Part shown: in pieces, positions 63,217 through 64,000 of the stretch
How positions within the stretch are numbered: the first letter of the stretch is position 1
Layout: each line of letters opens with the position of its first letter
Assembly (NCBI GenBank): GCA_038087015.1
Contig: JASBNA010000042.1
Location: 310,001-374,000, forward strand
From: Cerrena zonata
Lineage: Eukaryota > Basidiomycota > Agaricomycetes > Polyporales > Cerrenaceae
DNA length: 64,000 nt
Direction of reading: 5' to 3'
Notes under the pieces: model-generated
Told to the model about the DNA's origin: nothing
What the model saw: the letters and a program-made list of their open reading frames with translations, nothing else
Databases searched by the model: none
Position numbers and translations under genes: made by a program

Positions 63217-63395
63217 CCTCTTCTCTAATTTTACTCCCGCTTCTATATATTGATTCCAGTCTTTAAATCTATTCAATCTTTAATTTTGCATCCGTAGTCT
63301 CTTCGTTTGCACCCGTACCTACATTCTCACACCAAAGGGCCTTTTTTGCTCTCGTTACTAAAACACCATTAACTACTCTATAAAGCCAGACTATA

Positions 63396-63719
63396 ATGAC
63401 ATTAATACCGAAAGCAACGTATGCTGCACCAGACTTAACCCGGGAGTTTGTGCCGGGGCCAGGCCCACACTCAACAAATGGGAAAACAACCCAAATATCC
63501 GACATTGTGATCAAGGCTGGAGGAGAAGATCGAGATAGACCAAGTGATGCCAAAGACTCTGAATTAGGTGAGTTAAGAGCACAACTAACGACATTACAAG
63601 ATCATATAAACATCTTTTTAACCGAGCGAATGGAAATAGATAAAAACAAAGCAAAAGAAAATGAGGATTTGGAAAGACGTATCCTAGACGATGGTGTAGA
63701 TGAAGATGATAGTGATTAG
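63396..63719 (+). CDS. GON7: EKC/KEOPS complex subunit Gon7
   Basis: A small subunit of the EKC/KEOPS complex, which makes the t6A modification of tRNAs. The 107-residue sequence parallels yeast Gon7 (123 residues): ATYAAPDLTREFVPGPGP, NGKTTQISDIVIKAGGEDRD, then ELGELRAQLTTLQDHINIFL, and an acidic tail ending DDSD. The family is mostly disordered with one helix. The frame is intact. Convergent with prefoldin subunit 1. Confidence 0.9.
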   Translation: MTLIPKATYAAPDLTREFVPGPGPHSTNGKTTQISDIVIKAGGEDRDRPSDAKDSELGELRAQLTTLQDHINIFLTERMEIDKNKAKENEDLERRILDDGVDEDDSD

Positions 63720-63777
63720 ATATATATAAATGTATATTAAATATATTAAATATAGAATGATTTATGGTACAAGTAAA

Positions 63778-64000
63778 CTATTTCTTTCCAACTAACTGAG
63801 TCATGTTTGTTATAGTATTATCTAAAGTAGTTTGTAAATAATGCTGTTTAGTCTTTAAGTTCTTTTGGGTATCCAAAAACTCTTTTTCGTCCCCTTGAAT
63901 GGTCTTTATATATGATCCCACGTCATTCTTCACAAACGCTTTCCCGATCCCTTGCCAAACAGGATCAGTATCTGAATTAGTTAATTTTTTCAAATTGGTT
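63778..64000 (-). CDS. PFD1: Prefoldin subunit 1 (C-terminal part, cut by window edge)
   Basis: The last 73 or so codons of a beta-type prefoldin subunit (yeast Pfd1/Gim6), part of the hexameric chaperone delivering actin and tubulin to the CCT chaperonin. The frame is open to the window end at 64000; the apparent start at 63993 is TTG and not real. Visible are WQGIGKAFVKNDVGSYI (the hairpin strand region), then a C-terminal coiled-coil helix with heptads (NLKTKQHYLQTTLDNTITNM). The match to human PFDN1 (VGRMFILQ, KKSYLERSVKEAEDNI) is by pattern. Other beta prefoldins cannot be fully excluded. Confidence 0.8.
   Translation of the reverse strand, partial: TNLKKLTNSDTDPVWQGIGKAFVKNDVGSYIKTIQGDEKEFLDTQKNLKTKQHYLQTTLDNTITNMTQLVGKK

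Overview
The window is nuclear DNA from a budding yeast (Saccharomycotina), most likely of the CTG clade (Candida, Lodderomyces, Scheffersomyces, Debaryomyces group). The DNA is AT-rich and gene-dense. Introns are short, near the 5' end, and bounded by GTATGT and TACTAAC/AG. Nearly every recognisable product is a standard yeast housekeeping protein. CTG-clade placement rests on two head-to-tail Tac1-like zinc-cluster regulators, ribosomal-protein promoters of the Cbf1 plus Tbf1 type, and a few CTG codons at positions where relatives carry Thr or Ser. If that placement is right, in-frame CTG should be read as Ser rather than Leu.

Layout: 0-5.5 kb, two tandem Zn2Cys6 regulators, the first cut by the window edge. 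6-9 kb, an allantoate-permease-family transporter and a PQ-loop vacuolar transporter. 9.7-14.1 kb, a ribosomal block RPL8, RPL29, RRT5, RPL2. 14.9-21.5 kb, a giant low-complexity repeat protein of unknown function. 22-29 kb, ARL3, GVP36, PRP38, a drug/metabolite-type transporter and NSA1. 29.8-37.8 kb, a conventional kinesin, RPL10, BUD20, OTU1 and eIF2A. 37.8-40.2 kb, a long non-coding region upstream of the beta-1,3-glucan synthase gene FKS1/GSC1 (40.2-45.8 kb). 46-52 kb, a TMEM115 homologue, a GT34 mannosyltransferase, PSO2 and CIN4. 52.7-58.4 kb, a large protein with PH-like features and a GAS-family glucanosyltransferase. 58.4-64 kb, TIM21, an intron-containing tRNA-Arg(CCG), RPL26, a 6PF2K-like protein, GON7 and the C-terminal part of prefoldin subunit 1.

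Functional themes: 60S subunit proteins and assembly factors (RPL8, RPL29, RPL2, RPL10, RPL26, NSA1, BUD20), cell-wall synthesis and mannosylation (FKS1, GAS-type enzyme, GT34 enzyme), Golgi and microtubule small GTPases (ARL3, CIN4), and drug-response-type transcription factors. These are ordinary neighbours on a yeast chromosome. No mobile element, virus, CRISPR array or biosynthetic cluster was seen.

A major caveat is reading-frame integrity. At least eleven conserved genes, including essential ones (RPL8, NSA1), are broken by single-base indels, mostly insertions and mostly in homopolymers. Compensating for them restores lengths that are exact multiples of three and close to family length. 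I read these as sequencing or assembly errors and annotate each as one gene with the shift positions given. Not previously annotated to my knowledge, and worth checking, are 5'-UTR introns in RPL29 and RPL10, a hairpin-rich RPL8 intron, a foldable GC-rich island upstream of FKS1, and a three-copy C-terminal domain in the giant protein.
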